Source of the DNA: Rhodococcus jostii RHA1
Lineage (GTDB): Bacteria; Actinomycetota; Actinomycetes; Mycobacteriales; Mycobacteriaceae
Direction: 5' to 3'
DNA length: 64,000 nt
NCBI RefSeq assembly: GCF_000014565.1
Contig: NC_008268.1
Span: 2,356,001-2,420,000 of the forward strand
How positions within the stretch are numbered: position 1 is the first letter of the stretch; every line of letters begins with the position of its first letter. This document shows positions 1 through 8,040 of the stretch, in pieces. Below the pieces are notes generated by a model. That model worked only from the letters and a program-made list of their open reading frames with translations. It did not search any database and was not told where the DNA came from. The translations under genes and the position numbers were made by a program.

Positions 1-935
1 CTGCCCTCGACGATCCTGGGATCGATCAGCGGATAGAGCAGATCGACGGCGAGATTGACGAGTACGTAGACGACCGAGCTCAGCACCACGATTCCCTGGA
101 CCACCGGAATGTCCTGCGCCATCACGGACGTCTGGGTGAGCCGCCCCACGCCGGCGCGCGAGAACACCGTCTCGACGACGACCGATCCGGCCAGCAGATT
201 ACCCACGAGCACACCGGCGATGGTGAACGCCGGAATGCTCGACAGGCGCAGCGCGTGCCGGGTCTGAATCTGCCAGCGGGACGCACCCTTCGCCCGCGCG
301 GCTTCGATGAACGGCTGTCGCCACGTGGTCTGCAGACTCGCCGCGAGCACCTGCGCGATCACGGCGCCGGTCGGCAGCGCGAGCGTCACCGCCGGGAGCA
401 CCAGTGTCGCGATCCCCTGGTCACCGAACGCCGGGAACGCCTTCAGCCGGAACGAGAACAGCTGCAGCAGAATCAGTCCCACCCAGAACGTCGGCACCGC
501 GACACCGAGCGGAGGCAGTGAGAACAGCAGATTCCGCACCCAGTGGACCCTGGTGTAGGTGGCGAGGAACGCGACCGCTGCCCCGACCACGACCGCGAGA
601 ACCAGCGCCGCCGACGCCAGCGCGAGCGTGCTGGGGACCGCGTTCCCGATCGCCTCGGTCACCGATTGCCCGGTGGCGATCGAGTACCCGAAGTCACCGC
701 GGACGGCGTGGCTCAGCGAGTTCCAGTACTGCACCCACACGGGCTGGTCGAGGCCGTACCGCGCCTGCAGCTCCGCGACGGCGGCCGCGTCGACCGTCGT
801 TCCGGTGGACGCCGAGTCGACGGCGATACTCACCGGGTCGGACGGCAGCAGGAACAGCACGGCGAACGACACGGTGAACGTCGCCCACAGGACGGCGATC
901 GCCTGCAGCACGCGGAGTCCGAGGTAGCGAATCAT
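1..935 (-). CDS. ABC transporter permease, DppB/GsiC type (C-terminus outside window)
   Basis: Inner-membrane permease of a peptide/nickel-type (family 5) ABC importer. The protein begins MIRYLGLRVLQAIAVLW, and its first membrane segment is followed by the periplasmic-facing PSDPVSIAV region usual in DppB-like proteins. Several hydrophobic segments follow. The cytoplasmic EAA loop that docks with the ATPase is visible as IEAARAKGASRWQI. The ATG lies 3 nt after the stop of the substrate-binding lipoprotein upstream, so the two are co-transcribed and probably coupled. No stop codon is reached before base 1. A second permease and ATPases are expected beyond the edge. Substrate is unknown; riboswitch control of the operon suggests a sulfur-containing peptide or related compound (inference). 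Confidence 0.9.
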   Translation of the reverse strand, partial: MIRYLGLRVLQAIAVLWATFTVSFAVLFLLPSDPVSIAVDSASTGTTVDAAAVAELQARYGLDQPVWVQYWNSLSHAVRGDFGYSIATGQSVTEAIGNAVPSTLALASAALVLAVVVGAAVAFLATYTRVHWVRNLLFSLPPLGVAVPTFWVGLILLQLFSFRLKAFPAFGDQGIATLVLPAVTLALPTGAVIAQVLAASLQTTWRQPFIEAARAKGASRWQIQTRHALRLSSIPAFTIAGVLVGNLLAGSVVVETVFSRAGVGRLTQTSVMAQDIPVVQGIVVLSSVVYVLVNLAVDLLYPLIDPRIVEG

Positions 936-938
936 GGC

Positions 939-2582
939 TCAGCGTCCGCTGATCCAGGTGTCGAAGAACTGGAGCCGGGCCGAGGCCTCGAACTTCAGGT
1001 CCTGCACGTTGGGGCCGGCGCCGATCGCCTGCGACAACTCCACCGTGGGGATCCACAGGCCGTTGTCGAGCACCTGCTGCTGGGCGTCGGCGACGAGCGC
1101 GCTCCGCTCGGTGGTGTCGGTGGCGGCGAGTTGCTTCGCGAGCACGTCGTCGAGCGCGGGAATGGGTCCGCGGTTGTTCAGGTTGCGGCCGTCGAGGCCG
1201 AACTGGGTGCGGAGGATGTCACCGTCGGCGCGGGTGCTGTTGTAGTAGGTGGCGTCGAAGTCCTTGGAATTCTGGCGGGCGGTGGCCTCCGGAGTGGACA
1301 CGAGATTCAGCTGCAGATCCACTCCCACCTCTTTGAGCTGCTGCTGCACCAGTTCGAGGATGGCCTGGTTGCCGGCGAACACGGAGCTGAACAGAACGGG
1401 GAAGCTCAGCTTCTGACCGCCCTTCTCGCGGATGCCGTCGGCACCGGGAACCCAGCCCGCCTGATCCAGGATCGACTTCGCCTTCTCCGGGTCGTACGTC
1501 ACGTCCGGCAGCGCCACGTAGCCCGGGGTGCGGCTGGCCAGCGTGCTGGTGGCGGGTTTGAAGTTGGGCCCGAGTACGGTGTCGACCAGTTCCTGCCGGT
1601 TGATCGCCGGGACCAGCGCGCTGCGCACGACGGGGTCGACGAGCGGTCCGCGAGTCACGTTGGGCTGGAAGCCGAACGGGGTCCCGGGGTTCGACGTGGT
1701 GAGCACCTGCCCGCCCGCGCCTTCGATCTGCGGGGCGTCCTGCGGCAACGCGTCACTGATCGCGTCCAGCTGTCCCGAGGACAGGCTGCCCGTGCGGACA
1801 CCGGATTCGGGCACGACACTGAACTCGATGGTGTCGAGGTACGCCTCGCCGTCGTGGCCGAACACGTCCGAACCCCAGTTGTATCCGGCGCGCTTGGCGA
1901 GGGTCACCGACTTGTCCTGCTGGTAGTCGGCGTACGTGAACGGCCCGGTGCCCGAGATGTTGCCGGTGCACCGCTCTTCGGCGGACTTCGCGACGGACGC
2001 ATCGGACAGGATGCCCAGCTGCGGGGTGGACGACGCCTGCAGGAACTGCGCGTTGGGTGCGGCGAAGTCGACCTGCGCGGTCAACGGGTCGATCACGGTG
2101 GTACCGGTGTAACCGGCGAGGTAGCTGGCACCGAGCGGGGCCTTGGCGCCGGAGAGGGTCTTCACGATGGCGTCGAGATTCTTCTTCACCGACTCCGCGG
2201 TGAAAGGTGTTCCGTCACTGAACGTGACCCCCTCCTTCAGGTGGAATGTGAAGGAGGACGCGTCGGCGTCGGTTTCCCAGTTCTCGGCGAGCCACGGTTT
2301 GAGTTCGCCCGTCTCCGGGTCCTGGTCGGTGAGCGAGTCCACCACCTGACGAGCCACGTAGATCGTCTGATTCGTGCCCGACTGCGCGGGGTCGGCGCAC
2401 GTCGGTGCCTGGGAGAGGCCGTAGCGGAGTGTTCCGCCCGGCTGTGCGGGGCCCGCATCCGCGGAGGAACTGCTGGAACCGCCACCGCAGGCGGTGAGCG
2501 CCGTGGCCAGCACGGCGGCGGCGCCGATACCTGCTGCGATGCGGGCACCGCGGTGGGGCGAGGACAAAAGCACTGATGGCAC
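939..2582 (-). CDS. ABC transporter substrate-binding lipoprotein, family 5 (peptide type)
   Basis: Extracytoplasmic solute receptor of the SBP_bac_5 (DppA/OppA/GsiB) family, 547 residues, a normal length. The N-terminus is a lipoprotein signal with lipobox LTAC followed by GGGSSSSS. The family pattern GTLRYGLSQAP..ADPA and the internal SDGTPFTAESVKKNLD stretch are clear. Start is GTG with GGAG about 7 nt upstream. It is the first large gene after a SAM-I riboswitch, a Cys leader peptide and a hairpin, and is followed after 3 nt by its permease. The regulation points to sulfur-limited expression. Glutathione, Met/Cys peptides or an organosulfur oligomer are possible ligands, but the sequence does not decide. 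Confidence 0.92.
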   Translation of the reverse strand: MPSVLLSSPHRGARIAAGIGAAAVLATALTACGGGSSSSSADAGPAQPGGTLRYGLSQAPTCADPAQSGTNQTIYVARQVVDSLTDQDPETGELKPWLAENWETDADASSFTFHLKEGVTFSDGTPFTAESVKKNLDAIVKTLSGAKAPLGASYLAGYTGTTVIDPLTAQVDFAAPNAQFLQASSTPQLGILSDASVAKSAEERCTGNISGTGPFTYADYQQDKSVTLAKRAGYNWGSDVFGHDGEAYLDTIEFSVVPESGVRTGSLSSGQLDAISDALPQDAPQIEGAGGQVLTTSNPGTPFGFQPNVTRGPLVDPVVRSALVPAINRQELVDTVLGPNFKPATSTLASRTPGYVALPDVTYDPEKAKSILDQAGWVPGADGIREKGGQKLSFPVLFSSVFAGNQAILELVQQQLKEVGVDLQLNLVSTPEATARQNSKDFDATYYNSTRADGDILRTQFGLDGRNLNNRGPIPALDDVLAKQLAATDTTERSALVADAQQQVLDNGLWIPTVELSQAIGAGPNVQDLKFEASARLQFFDTWISGR

Positions 2583-2663
2583 CGAGAACTCCGTGATCTC
2601 GAAGAAGTGCCGTGCGCGCTGCCCGTCGTATCGGCAGCGCTCACGCGCACAGGAAGGTGAAGG

Positions 2664-2690
2664 ACACCGGATCCGACGCGGATGCGGTGT
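2664..2690 (-). terminator. Hairpin downstream of Cys leader peptide (candidate attenuator)
   Basis: In the transcript, ACACCG pairs with CGGTGT and, after a C-C mismatch, ATCCG pairs with CGGAT over a CGT loop, giving an 11-bp stem. It starts 36 nt after the leader stop codon and ends about 80 nt before the lipoprotein gene. There is no long U-run, which is common for actinobacterial terminators and attenuators. Placement between a Cys-rich leader ORF and the structural genes suggests attenuation; Rho-dependent or translational coupling models are also possible. Confidence 0.55.
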
Positions 2691-2725
2691 GAAGAGCCGG
2701 AACCCCGAGGGATCGAGGTGGCAGG

Positions 2726-2809
2726 TCAGCTGTGACAGATCGAGGTGGACAGCCGGCAGAGATCGACGTGCAGGCGCCCCCAGGCGCTCACGAAACCTTC
2801 GGTCAACAT
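2726..2809 (-). CDS. Cys-containing regulatory leader peptide (27 aa)
   Basis: A short ORF running MLTEGFVSAWGRLHVDLC and then RLSTSICHS. An ideal ribosome binding site (GGAGG) lies 4-5 nt before the ATG. The core R-L-H-V-D-L-C-R...S...C matches the pattern of actinobacterial 'putative leader peptides' found before sulfate, cysteine and methionine genes, and it recurs in the second leader of this window at 9946-10020. The Shine-Dalgarno sequence overlaps the 3' strand of riboswitch helix P1, so its translation should be shut off when SAM is bound. Cys codons close to the stop suggest ribosome pausing under cysteine shortage. It is probably a sensor with no function as a free peptide. Confidence 0.75.
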   Translation of the reverse strand: MLTEGFVSAWGRLHVDLCRLSTSICHS

Positions 2810-2814
2810 CGTTC

Positions 2815-2906
2815 CTCCATCGATCCCGGCGGTAGCACCCGCACCCGCAGGGCGGGGGGTTGCTGCGACGTCAACGAGCCAGGTCTCTCGGTCGCTCTGG
2901 ATGGTC
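2815..2906 (-). promoter_or_regulatory. SAM-I (S-box) riboswitch
   Basis: The RNA carries the S-box landmarks in order: CCATC (P1 5' strand, 2904-2900), CAGAGCGACCGAGAG, CTGGCTCG, the conserved GCAACC, then GGTGCTACC and GATGG (P1 3' strand, 2821-2817). It is nearly identical to the element at 10031-10123. The variable hairpin differs in sequence but stays paired (CCCGC-CCT-GCGGG here, CCGAA-TTT-TTCGG there), which is covariation support for RNA structure. The 3' P1 strand overlaps the Shine-Dalgarno GGAGG of the leader peptide at 2818-2814, so SAM binding should occlude translation initiation. It controls the peptide-type ABC importer. Confidence 0.85.
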
Positions 2907-2913
2907 GTTACCG

Positions 2914-2943
2914 AGTGTAAGAGATCGCCGGTCGTGGCGCCAC
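2914..2943 (-). promoter_or_regulatory. Probable promoter of the first SAM-riboswitch operon
   Basis: A TACACT -10 hexamer (2919-2914) lies about 7 nt before the first nucleotides of the aptamer. The -35 region is weak and is covered by the 10-bp perfect palindrome GTGGCGCCAC (2934-2943), which could be a protein operator. The gene upstream on the same strand stops at 2955, so an own promoter here is needed for riboswitch control to make sense. Confidence 0.45.
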
Positions 2944-2954
2944 ACGGACCCCCG

Positions 2955-4349
2955 CTACCCGACCACCTGCCGGGACTCGACCTCCCGCCGCGACAGGGCG
3001 GGCCGGAGCCCGAGGTGCTCACGCAGGGTGGAGCCTTCGTATTCCGTTCGGTACGAACCTCGCTCCTGCAATTCGGGCACCAGCAGGTCGACGATCTCGT
3101 CGAGTCCGGTGGGCACCAGATACGGCGAAATGTTGAACCCGTCCGTGGCGCCACTGCGAACCCACCGGGTGAGTTCGTCGGCGACCTGCCCGGGAGTACC
3201 GGCGAAACCGGAGCGCTGGGTGGTCGCGATCGCAACCTGACGCAGCGACAGGCTCTGCGCCTCTGCCAGGGCCCGCCATTCCCGGGCGATGGCGAGCGGA
3301 TCCTTTCCGTCACGCGCCGCCCCACGGGTGACGGAGATCGGCGCGGGCACCGGATCGAATTCGGGCAGTGGGCCGTCCGGGTCGCGATCGGACAGATCGC
3401 GGCCCCACACCTGACCCACCAGCGACAACGCCGTCTGCCCGGTGTACTGGCCCTCGAGAACCCAGCGCACCTTCTCCTCCACCTCGGACGCGTTCTCCGC
3501 GAGCACGATCTGCGTGCCCGGCAGAATCTTGACGTCGTCCTCGGGACGCCCGGCACGACGCAATCTCGCCCTGATGTCCTCGGCGAAAGCGAGCGCCTCG
3601 TCGAAATGCGTTCCGTGCCGGGAGAAGATCACGTCGGTGTGCGCGGCCGCGAAGTCCCGGCCCGCCGGTGAGTCGCCGGCCTGGAAGATGACGGGATGCC
3701 CCTGGGCGCTGCGCGGCAGCGTCGGAGTGATCGTGACGTCGAACTGCGACGTGCGCCGGGACACCTCCCGCACCCCGTCCGGGGTCGACCACGACGGTGC
3801 GTCGGTGCTCGTCGCGACCGCGCCGTCGGCCCACGCATCCCAGATCGCCCGGGCGGTGTCGAGGAACTGCCCGGCCCGCTCGTACCTGTCCGCGTGATCG
3901 AGGAAGCCGCCGCGCCGGAAGTTCTCACCGGTCCACGCGTTGTCCGTGGTGACGGCGTTCCAGCCGGCACGGCCACCGGACAGCAGGTCCAGCCCGGACA
4001 GCCGCCGGGCGAGGTCGGCCGGCTCGTTGTAGGTGGTGTTCTGGGTGGCCACCAACCCGATGTGCCGGGTGATGCCGGCCAGCGCCGAGAGCTGGGTGAT
4101 CGCGTCGGGCCTGCCCACGATGTCGAGATCGAGAATCTTCCCTCCCTGTTCCCGCAGGCGCAGGCCCTCACCGAGGAAGAAGGCGTCGAACAGGCCACGC
4201 TCGGCGGTCAGTGCCACCCGCCGGAACGTTTCGAAGTCGATCTGCGATCCGCTCGACGGATCGGACCAGATCGTCGTGTGGTTGACGCCCTGGAAGAAGA
4301 CACCGAAGTGCACCTGGGCGCCGGGTCTGGCGTACGAGTTGTCGGTCAT
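2955..4349 (-). CDS. FMN-dependent monooxygenase, NtaA/SnaA/DszA (CmoJ-like) family
   Basis: Luciferase-fold oxygenase using reduced FMN from a separate reductase. About 464 residues, typical of NtaA/DszA/SnaA proteins. Family signatures are VHFGVFFQGVNHTTIW near the N-terminus, GLFDAFFLGEGL, ATQNTTYNEPADLARRLSGL, GRAGWNAVTTD, and PVIFQAGDSPAGRDFAA in the middle. It is the last gene of the long operon, 15 nt after the preceding stop. A GTG at 4358 is an alternative in-frame start, but the ATG at 4349 has GGAG just upstream. In Bacillus the CmoJ and YxeK relatives cleave C-S bonds of N-acetylated S-alkylcysteines. A similar role fits the neighbours (GNAT, amino-acid importer, SAM riboswitch) but the substrate is inferred. 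Confidence 0.88.
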   Translation of the reverse strand: MTDNSYARPGAQVHFGVFFQGVNHTTIWSDPSSGSQIDFETFRRVALTAERGLFDAFFLGEGLRLREQGGKILDLDIVGRPDAITQLSALAGITRHIGLVATQNTTYNEPADLARRLSGLDLLSGGRAGWNAVTTDNAWTGENFRRGGFLDHADRYERAGQFLDTARAIWDAWADGAVATSTDAPSWSTPDGVREVSRRTSQFDVTITPTLPRSAQGHPVIFQAGDSPAGRDFAAAHTDVIFSRHGTHFDEALAFAEDIRARLRRAGRPEDDVKILPGTQIVLAENASEVEEKVRWVLEGQYTGQTALSLVGQVWGRDLSDRDPDGPLPEFDPVPAPISVTRGAARDGKDPLAIAREWRALAEAQSLSLRQVAIATTQRSGFAGTPGQVADELTRWVRSGATDGFNISPYLVPTGLDEIVDLLVPELQERGSYRTEYEGSTLREHLGLRPALSRREVESRQVVG

Positions 4350-4364
4350 GTTCTCCACAACCTT

Positions 4365-5423
4365 TCAGCGAGAAGAGTCTTCGAGGCGCTCGGCCTGGAA
4401 TCGGGTGACGGGACGGTCGAGGCCCAGCGTGCTGCGCAGGGTCGAACCGGGGACGGGACGGTGGGCGATGCCGGCACGGAGAAGTGCCGGGACCACGTAC
4501 CGCGCGAGCACCGGAAGATCCTCGTCGACGACGGCGGGATGCAGGCGCACACCCTCGACGTGCGCATCCAGGGCGCGGAACAGTTCCACCAGCCCGCTGG
4601 CATCGCCGGCGAACGACAACCGTCCGCTCGGCGGGGCAGGCGTCGACGAGCCGAGCGCGACATCCAGTTCGGCGACCACCAGCGGTGCGCCGCCGACCTT
4701 CGCGCGCCCGGCGGCCTCGACGGTGTCCTCGAGTGTCGGTCCGGACACCAGCACCACGTCGACCAGCGACGGATCGGTGTCCCCCTCGACGCCGAACACC
4801 ACCAATTGCCCCTGCGGTGGCCGGGGCACGATGGCCGGACCCTTCACCGAGTACGTCTCGCCCCGGAAGTCGATGTAGTGCAATCGGTCGCGGTCGACGA
4901 AACGCCCGGTGGCGTAGTCGCGGATCACCGCGTCGTCCCCCCACGAATCCCACAGGTCCCGGACCACGGTGATCGCGTCCCGTTCCTCCCGCGCGAGGTC
5001 GGCGGGTGCGGTGACCTCGGCCCGGCCCAGTGCGCTCGCGACCCGCGGGTCGGTGTCGCGTGCCGGGATCCAGCCGCCGCGACCACGCGACGCGTAGTCG
5101 AGCGTCGCGAGTTGGGAGGACGTGTGGAACGGCTCGGCGTACGTCGTGCCGACGACCGGTACGAGTCCGATCGTGCTGGTGGTCGCGGCAACGAACGCCG
5201 CGCGGTTCACCGCGTCGATCCGGCCGACGGGTCCCCCGTGGGCGCCGGGCGGCAGCAGGGAATCGTCGAAGGAGGCGAACGTGAAGCCGGCGTTCTCGGC
5301 TGCCGCGACGCGGTCCGCCACCGTTCGCCCGGTCAGCAACCGGTCGGGTGTGTGCGCGGCGCGCCGCCAGGCTTCGGGATGCGCACCCTCGCCATCGAGT
5401 TCGATGCCCAGAAACAGGCTCAT
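4365..5423 (-). CDS. LLM-class flavin-dependent monooxygenase (second of three)
   Basis: 352-residue luciferase-like protein starting MSLFLGIELDGEGAHPEAW. It keeps the family features ADRVAAAENAGFTFASFDDSL, RIDAVNRAAFVAATTSTIGLVPVV and TTYAEPFHTSSQLATLDYAS, followed by GRGGWIPAR in place of the commoner GRxxWNxVT. The start ATG overlaps the stop of the previous gene (ATGA) and has GGAGGAA upstream. The barrel is divergent in its second half, so a different substrate or a non-oxygenase partner role is possible. It belongs to the SAM-riboswitch operon and is the middle of three consecutive monooxygenase-family genes. Confidence 0.82.
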   Translation of the reverse strand: MSLFLGIELDGEGAHPEAWRRAAHTPDRLLTGRTVADRVAAAENAGFTFASFDDSLLPPGAHGGPVGRIDAVNRAAFVAATTSTIGLVPVVGTTYAEPFHTSSQLATLDYASRGRGGWIPARDTDPRVASALGRAEVTAPADLAREERDAITVVRDLWDSWGDDAVIRDYATGRFVDRDRLHYIDFRGETYSVKGPAIVPRPPQGQLVVFGVEGDTDPSLVDVVLVSGPTLEDTVEAAGRAKVGGAPLVVAELDVALGSSTPAPPSGRLSFAGDASGLVELFRALDAHVEGVRLHPAVVDEDLPVLARYVVPALLRAGIAHRPVPGSTLRSTLGLDRPVTRFQAERLEDSSR

Positions 5424-6481
5424 GCGTCTTCCTCCTCGGTGCCGGCCGCGAGGGGGCGGCTCGGAATGGTCTCGCGCAGCGTGGGTGCCACCTCGGCCTG
5501 GAACAGCTCCAGGCTTTCGCGGTGCTGCTTGTCGCTGCCGACGCGGTCGGCGCTCAGGTGGATCACCTCGTGGCCGAACTGCTCGTGGTAACGCTGCACC
5601 TTGTCGATCACCTGCTGCGGGCTGCCGATCAGTGCGGAGCTGCGTTCGACGAAGTCCTCCACGGTCTCGAACACCACCGGAAGCCCTGCCCTGCGGGCGA
5701 AGTCGAGGCGAGCCGCGTGAATCGGCCGCCACACGTCCAGCGCATCCTGCGAGTTCGCCGTCACGTAGAACCCGGCCGTTCCAGCGCCGACGAGGGCGTC
5801 GGCGGGATCGTGACCGTAGTGCGCCCACCGTTCGCGGTAGTGCCGGACGAGTTCGGCGTACGAGTCGATGGGATACGTGACGTTCGCCGAGAAGATCGGA
5901 TCACCGTAGCGGGCGGCGAGATCCACCGACTCCTTGCTCGTCGCGCTGCCGTGCCAGATCCGGATCCGCCGCTGCAGCGGGCGCGGAAGGGCGACAGCGT
6001 GCTCGAGAGACGGCCGGAACGTGCCTTCCCACGTGACGTCCTCGCTCTCCCACAACTGCCGGAACAGTTCGTAGCCCTCGCGGTTGCGGTCCCACTGGTC
6101 GTCCGGGGTGACGTGGAACAGCTCCGCCTGCGCGGTGCCGTTGCCCTTGCCGATGATGAGCTGCAACCGGCCGCCCGACAGGTTGTCCAGCGTCGAGTAG
6201 TCCTCGAACGCGCGGACCGGGTCGAGCAGGCTCAGCGTGGTCACCGCCGTCCACAACTGCAGCGTGCTGGTGCGCGCCGCGATGGCGCTGAGCACCACGG
6301 GCGGGGACGACGACAGGAAAGGATGCTCGTGGCGCTCGCCCACCGCGAACCCGTCGTACCCCAGTTGCTCGGCGAGGACGGCTGAGTCCACAACCTCCTG
6401 CAGCCTGGCCGCGGTGCCGATCCTCTCCCCGGTCACCGGGTCCGGGTGGTGGGTGATCAGGCTCATCAACAGAAACTTCAT
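5420..6481 (-). CDS. LLM-class flavin-dependent oxidoreductase (CmoO-like)
   Basis: 353-residue bacterial luciferase-family protein. N-terminal MKFLLMSLITHHPDPVTGER, then LAEQLGYDGFAVGERHEHPF, PVVLSAIAARTSTLQLWTAV, DPVRAFEDYSTLDNLSGGRL and IIGKGNGTAQAELFHV are typical of the group with loosely bound FMN. It overlaps the upstream GNAT gene and the downstream monooxygenase gene by 4 nt each (ATGA on both sides), a tightly coupled arrangement. In Bacillus ytm-type sulfur salvage operons a luciferase-like CmoO accompanies the NtaA-type CmoJ; the same pairing occurs here. Substrate assignment is inference. Confidence 0.87.
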   Translation of the reverse strand: MKFLLMSLITHHPDPVTGERIGTAARLQEVVDSAVLAEQLGYDGFAVGERHEHPFLSSSPPVVLSAIAARTSTLQLWTAVTTLSLLDPVRAFEDYSTLDNLSGGRLQLIIGKGNGTAQAELFHVTPDDQWDRNREGYELFRQLWESEDVTWEGTFRPSLEHAVALPRPLQRRIRIWHGSATSKESVDLAARYGDPIFSANVTYPIDSYAELVRHYRERWAHYGHDPADALVGAGTAGFYVTANSQDALDVWRPIHAARLDFARRAGLPVVFETVEDFVERSSALIGSPQQVIDKVQRYHEQFGHEVIHLSADRVGSDKQHRESLELFQAEVAPTLRETIPSRPLAAGTEEEDA

Positions 6482-7020
6482 ACAGACTCGTACTCCTTTG
6501 CGGCCCAGGCGGAAGGCAGAGCGGTAGGGGTGTGCAGGATCTTCTCGAATCCGTGGATTCCGACGTCCTGCGGTGGGAGGGAGCGGTCGAACAGCGCCGT
6601 GTACCCCGCGGCCAGGTACAGGGCCACCGCCTCGGGCTGCCGCGGCCCCGTGGTGAGGAAGATGCGGGAATACCCTGCTCGGGTGATCGCGGCCTCGAGC
6701 TCCCGCAGCACGATTCGTCCGAGGCCGCGACGGCGGTGCGCCGACGAGGTCCAGATCCGTTTGAGTTCGGCCGTCGTGTCGTCGTAGCGGCGGAACGCCC
6801 CGCCCGCCACGGATGTCCCGTCCTCGACCAGAACGAGCAACGCGCCACCCGGTGCGGCGAACTCCTCCGCCGGATACGTGCTGAGATCGTCGTAGATCTC
6901 GTCGCGGGTGCGCCCGTACCGGGTGCTGTACTCGATCGCCAGTTCTTCGAGCAGCGGCGCGGCCAGCGGATCGGCCTGATCGACGAACACGGTCTGCACG
7001 GATTCGGCCCTCTCGGTCAC
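6478..7020 (-). CDS. GNAT family N-acetyltransferase (SnaA/YxeL-like by context)
   Basis: Acetyl-CoA-dependent N-acyltransferase, 180 residues. The acetyl-CoA loop RIWTSSAHRRRGLGRIVLREL (motif A, R-R-G-L-G-R) and the C-terminal PEAVALYLAAGY (motif B) are intact. GTG start with ACAGGAGGACCG upstream, 11 nt after the substrate-binding protein stop. Its 3' end overlaps the next gene by 4 nt. In the ytm and yxe operons the acetyltransferase N-acetylates S-alkylcysteine so that the flavin monooxygenase can act on it, and a deacetylase later frees cysteine. That step is the most likely role here; no deacetylase is visible in this window. Confidence 0.88.
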   Translation of the reverse strand: MTERAESVQTVFVDQADPLAAPLLEELAIEYSTRYGRTRDEIYDDLSTYPAEEFAAPGGALLVLVEDGTSVAGGAFRRYDDTTAELKRIWTSSAHRRRGLGRIVLRELEAAITRAGYSRIFLTTGPRQPEAVALYLAAGYTALFDRSLPPQDVGIHGFEKILHTPTALPSAWAAKEYESV

Positions 7021-7031
7021 CGGTCCTCCTG

Positions 7032-8003
7032 TCAGCTGGTCTTCGGGAGTCCGGGCGGGTTGACGACCGACGTGTCGACGGCCTCGCTCGCGATGTTCCA
7101 ACGGTCGAGAACCTGTGCGTACGTACCGTTCTCGATGATGTGGTTGATGGCCTCGTTGACGGCGGTCACCAGTCCGTTGTCCTTCTTGGTGAGCACGGCG
7201 ATCTCACCCTGGAGGGCGTCGCCCGCCCCCGAGAACGTTCCGGCGATCTCGCTCTCCCCGGCCTGCGCCACGTGAAACGACGAGGACGGGTTGGGCCCGA
7301 AGTAGGCGTCGATCCGGCCCGACGCGAGGGGCAGGTAGTAGTCGGTGACGTTCTGGTAGTACGTGATGTCGGTCGGTTCGAGCCCCGCCGCGACGTTCTG
7401 CTCACTCCACTTCACCAGCAGCGCTTCCTGATTGGTTCCGGAGGAGACCGCGATCTTCAGACCCGCGACGTCCTTGGGCTCCTTGATCTGGATGCCGCTG
7501 CCCTTCTTCGTCTCGAACGCGACCGTGTCGAGGCGGTACGTCGAGAAGTCGTACTTCTCCTTCCGCTCCTCGGTGACGGTGACGTTGGAGATGAAAGCGT
7601 CGGCCTCCCCCGAATCGATGCGAACGAAGTTCTGCGCCCAGTCCGCGGCCTGGAGATCGACCTTCAACCCGAGAACGTCGCCGATCAGGTACGCAAAGTC
7701 GGTCTCCGAGCCGATGAGCGTCTTGTCGTCGTCGGCGTAGAAACGCAGGGGCGGGGCGGAACCGGCGCTGCCCGTCACGATGAGGGTGCCGCGGTCGCGG
7801 ATCTGCTGGGGGACCTTCGCGGCGATCGACTCGACCTCGTCGGTGGTGATGCGATTCTGGTCGGCGGTGAGGTTGTATCCGGCAGCCGAGGTCGGCCCCG
7901 ATCCCTCGTCCTCGACGTCGCCGCCCCCGCACGCGGCGGCGAGCAGCGCGACGGTGGTGAGGGCCGAGGCCAGAATTTTCGTACGGAACCGTGCGGTGGA
8001 CAT
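7032..8003 (-). CDS. ABC transporter substrate-binding lipoprotein, amino-acid type (family 3)
   Basis: Solute receptor of 323 residues with a lipoprotein signal ending LLAAAC-GGG. SBP_bac_3 features follow: RGTLIVTGSAGSAPPLRFYA, ETDFAYLIGDVLGLKVDL, and FVRIDSGEADAFISNVTVTEER with the T-E-E-R-K-E-K-Y-D-F-S motif that lines the ligand cleft. The ATG at 8003 has GAAAGG 5 nt upstream. It is the third gene of the operon, after permease and ATPase, matching TcyJK- or YxeM-type cystine/S-alkylcysteine receptors. An amino acid or sulfur amino acid derivative is the expected ligand. Confidence 0.93.
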   Translation of the reverse strand: MSTARFRTKILASALTTVALLAAACGGGDVEDEGSGPTSAAGYNLTADQNRITTDEVESIAAKVPQQIRDRGTLIVTGSAGSAPPLRFYADDDKTLIGSETDFAYLIGDVLGLKVDLQAADWAQNFVRIDSGEADAFISNVTVTEERKEKYDFSTYRLDTVAFETKKGSGIQIKEPKDVAGLKIAVSSGTNQEALLVKWSEQNVAAGLEPTDITYYQNVTDYYLPLASGRIDAYFGPNPSSSFHVAQAGESEIAGTFSGAGDALQGEIAVLTKKDNGLVTAVNEAINHIIENGTYAQVLDRWNIASEAVDTSVVNPPGLPKTS

Positions 8004-8040
8004 GTGTGCCTTTCGGGTTTCCACACCGAGGTGTGGAGAA

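Noticed and set aside
543..2576. 677-residue open frame on the plus strand
   Set aside because: It lies opposite a clear family 5 binding lipoprotein, has Arg/Gly-rich low-complexity translation and no domains. It is a GC-bias shadow.
3696..5591. 631-residue plus-strand frame
   Set aside because: Antisense to two luciferase-like genes; repetitive composition.
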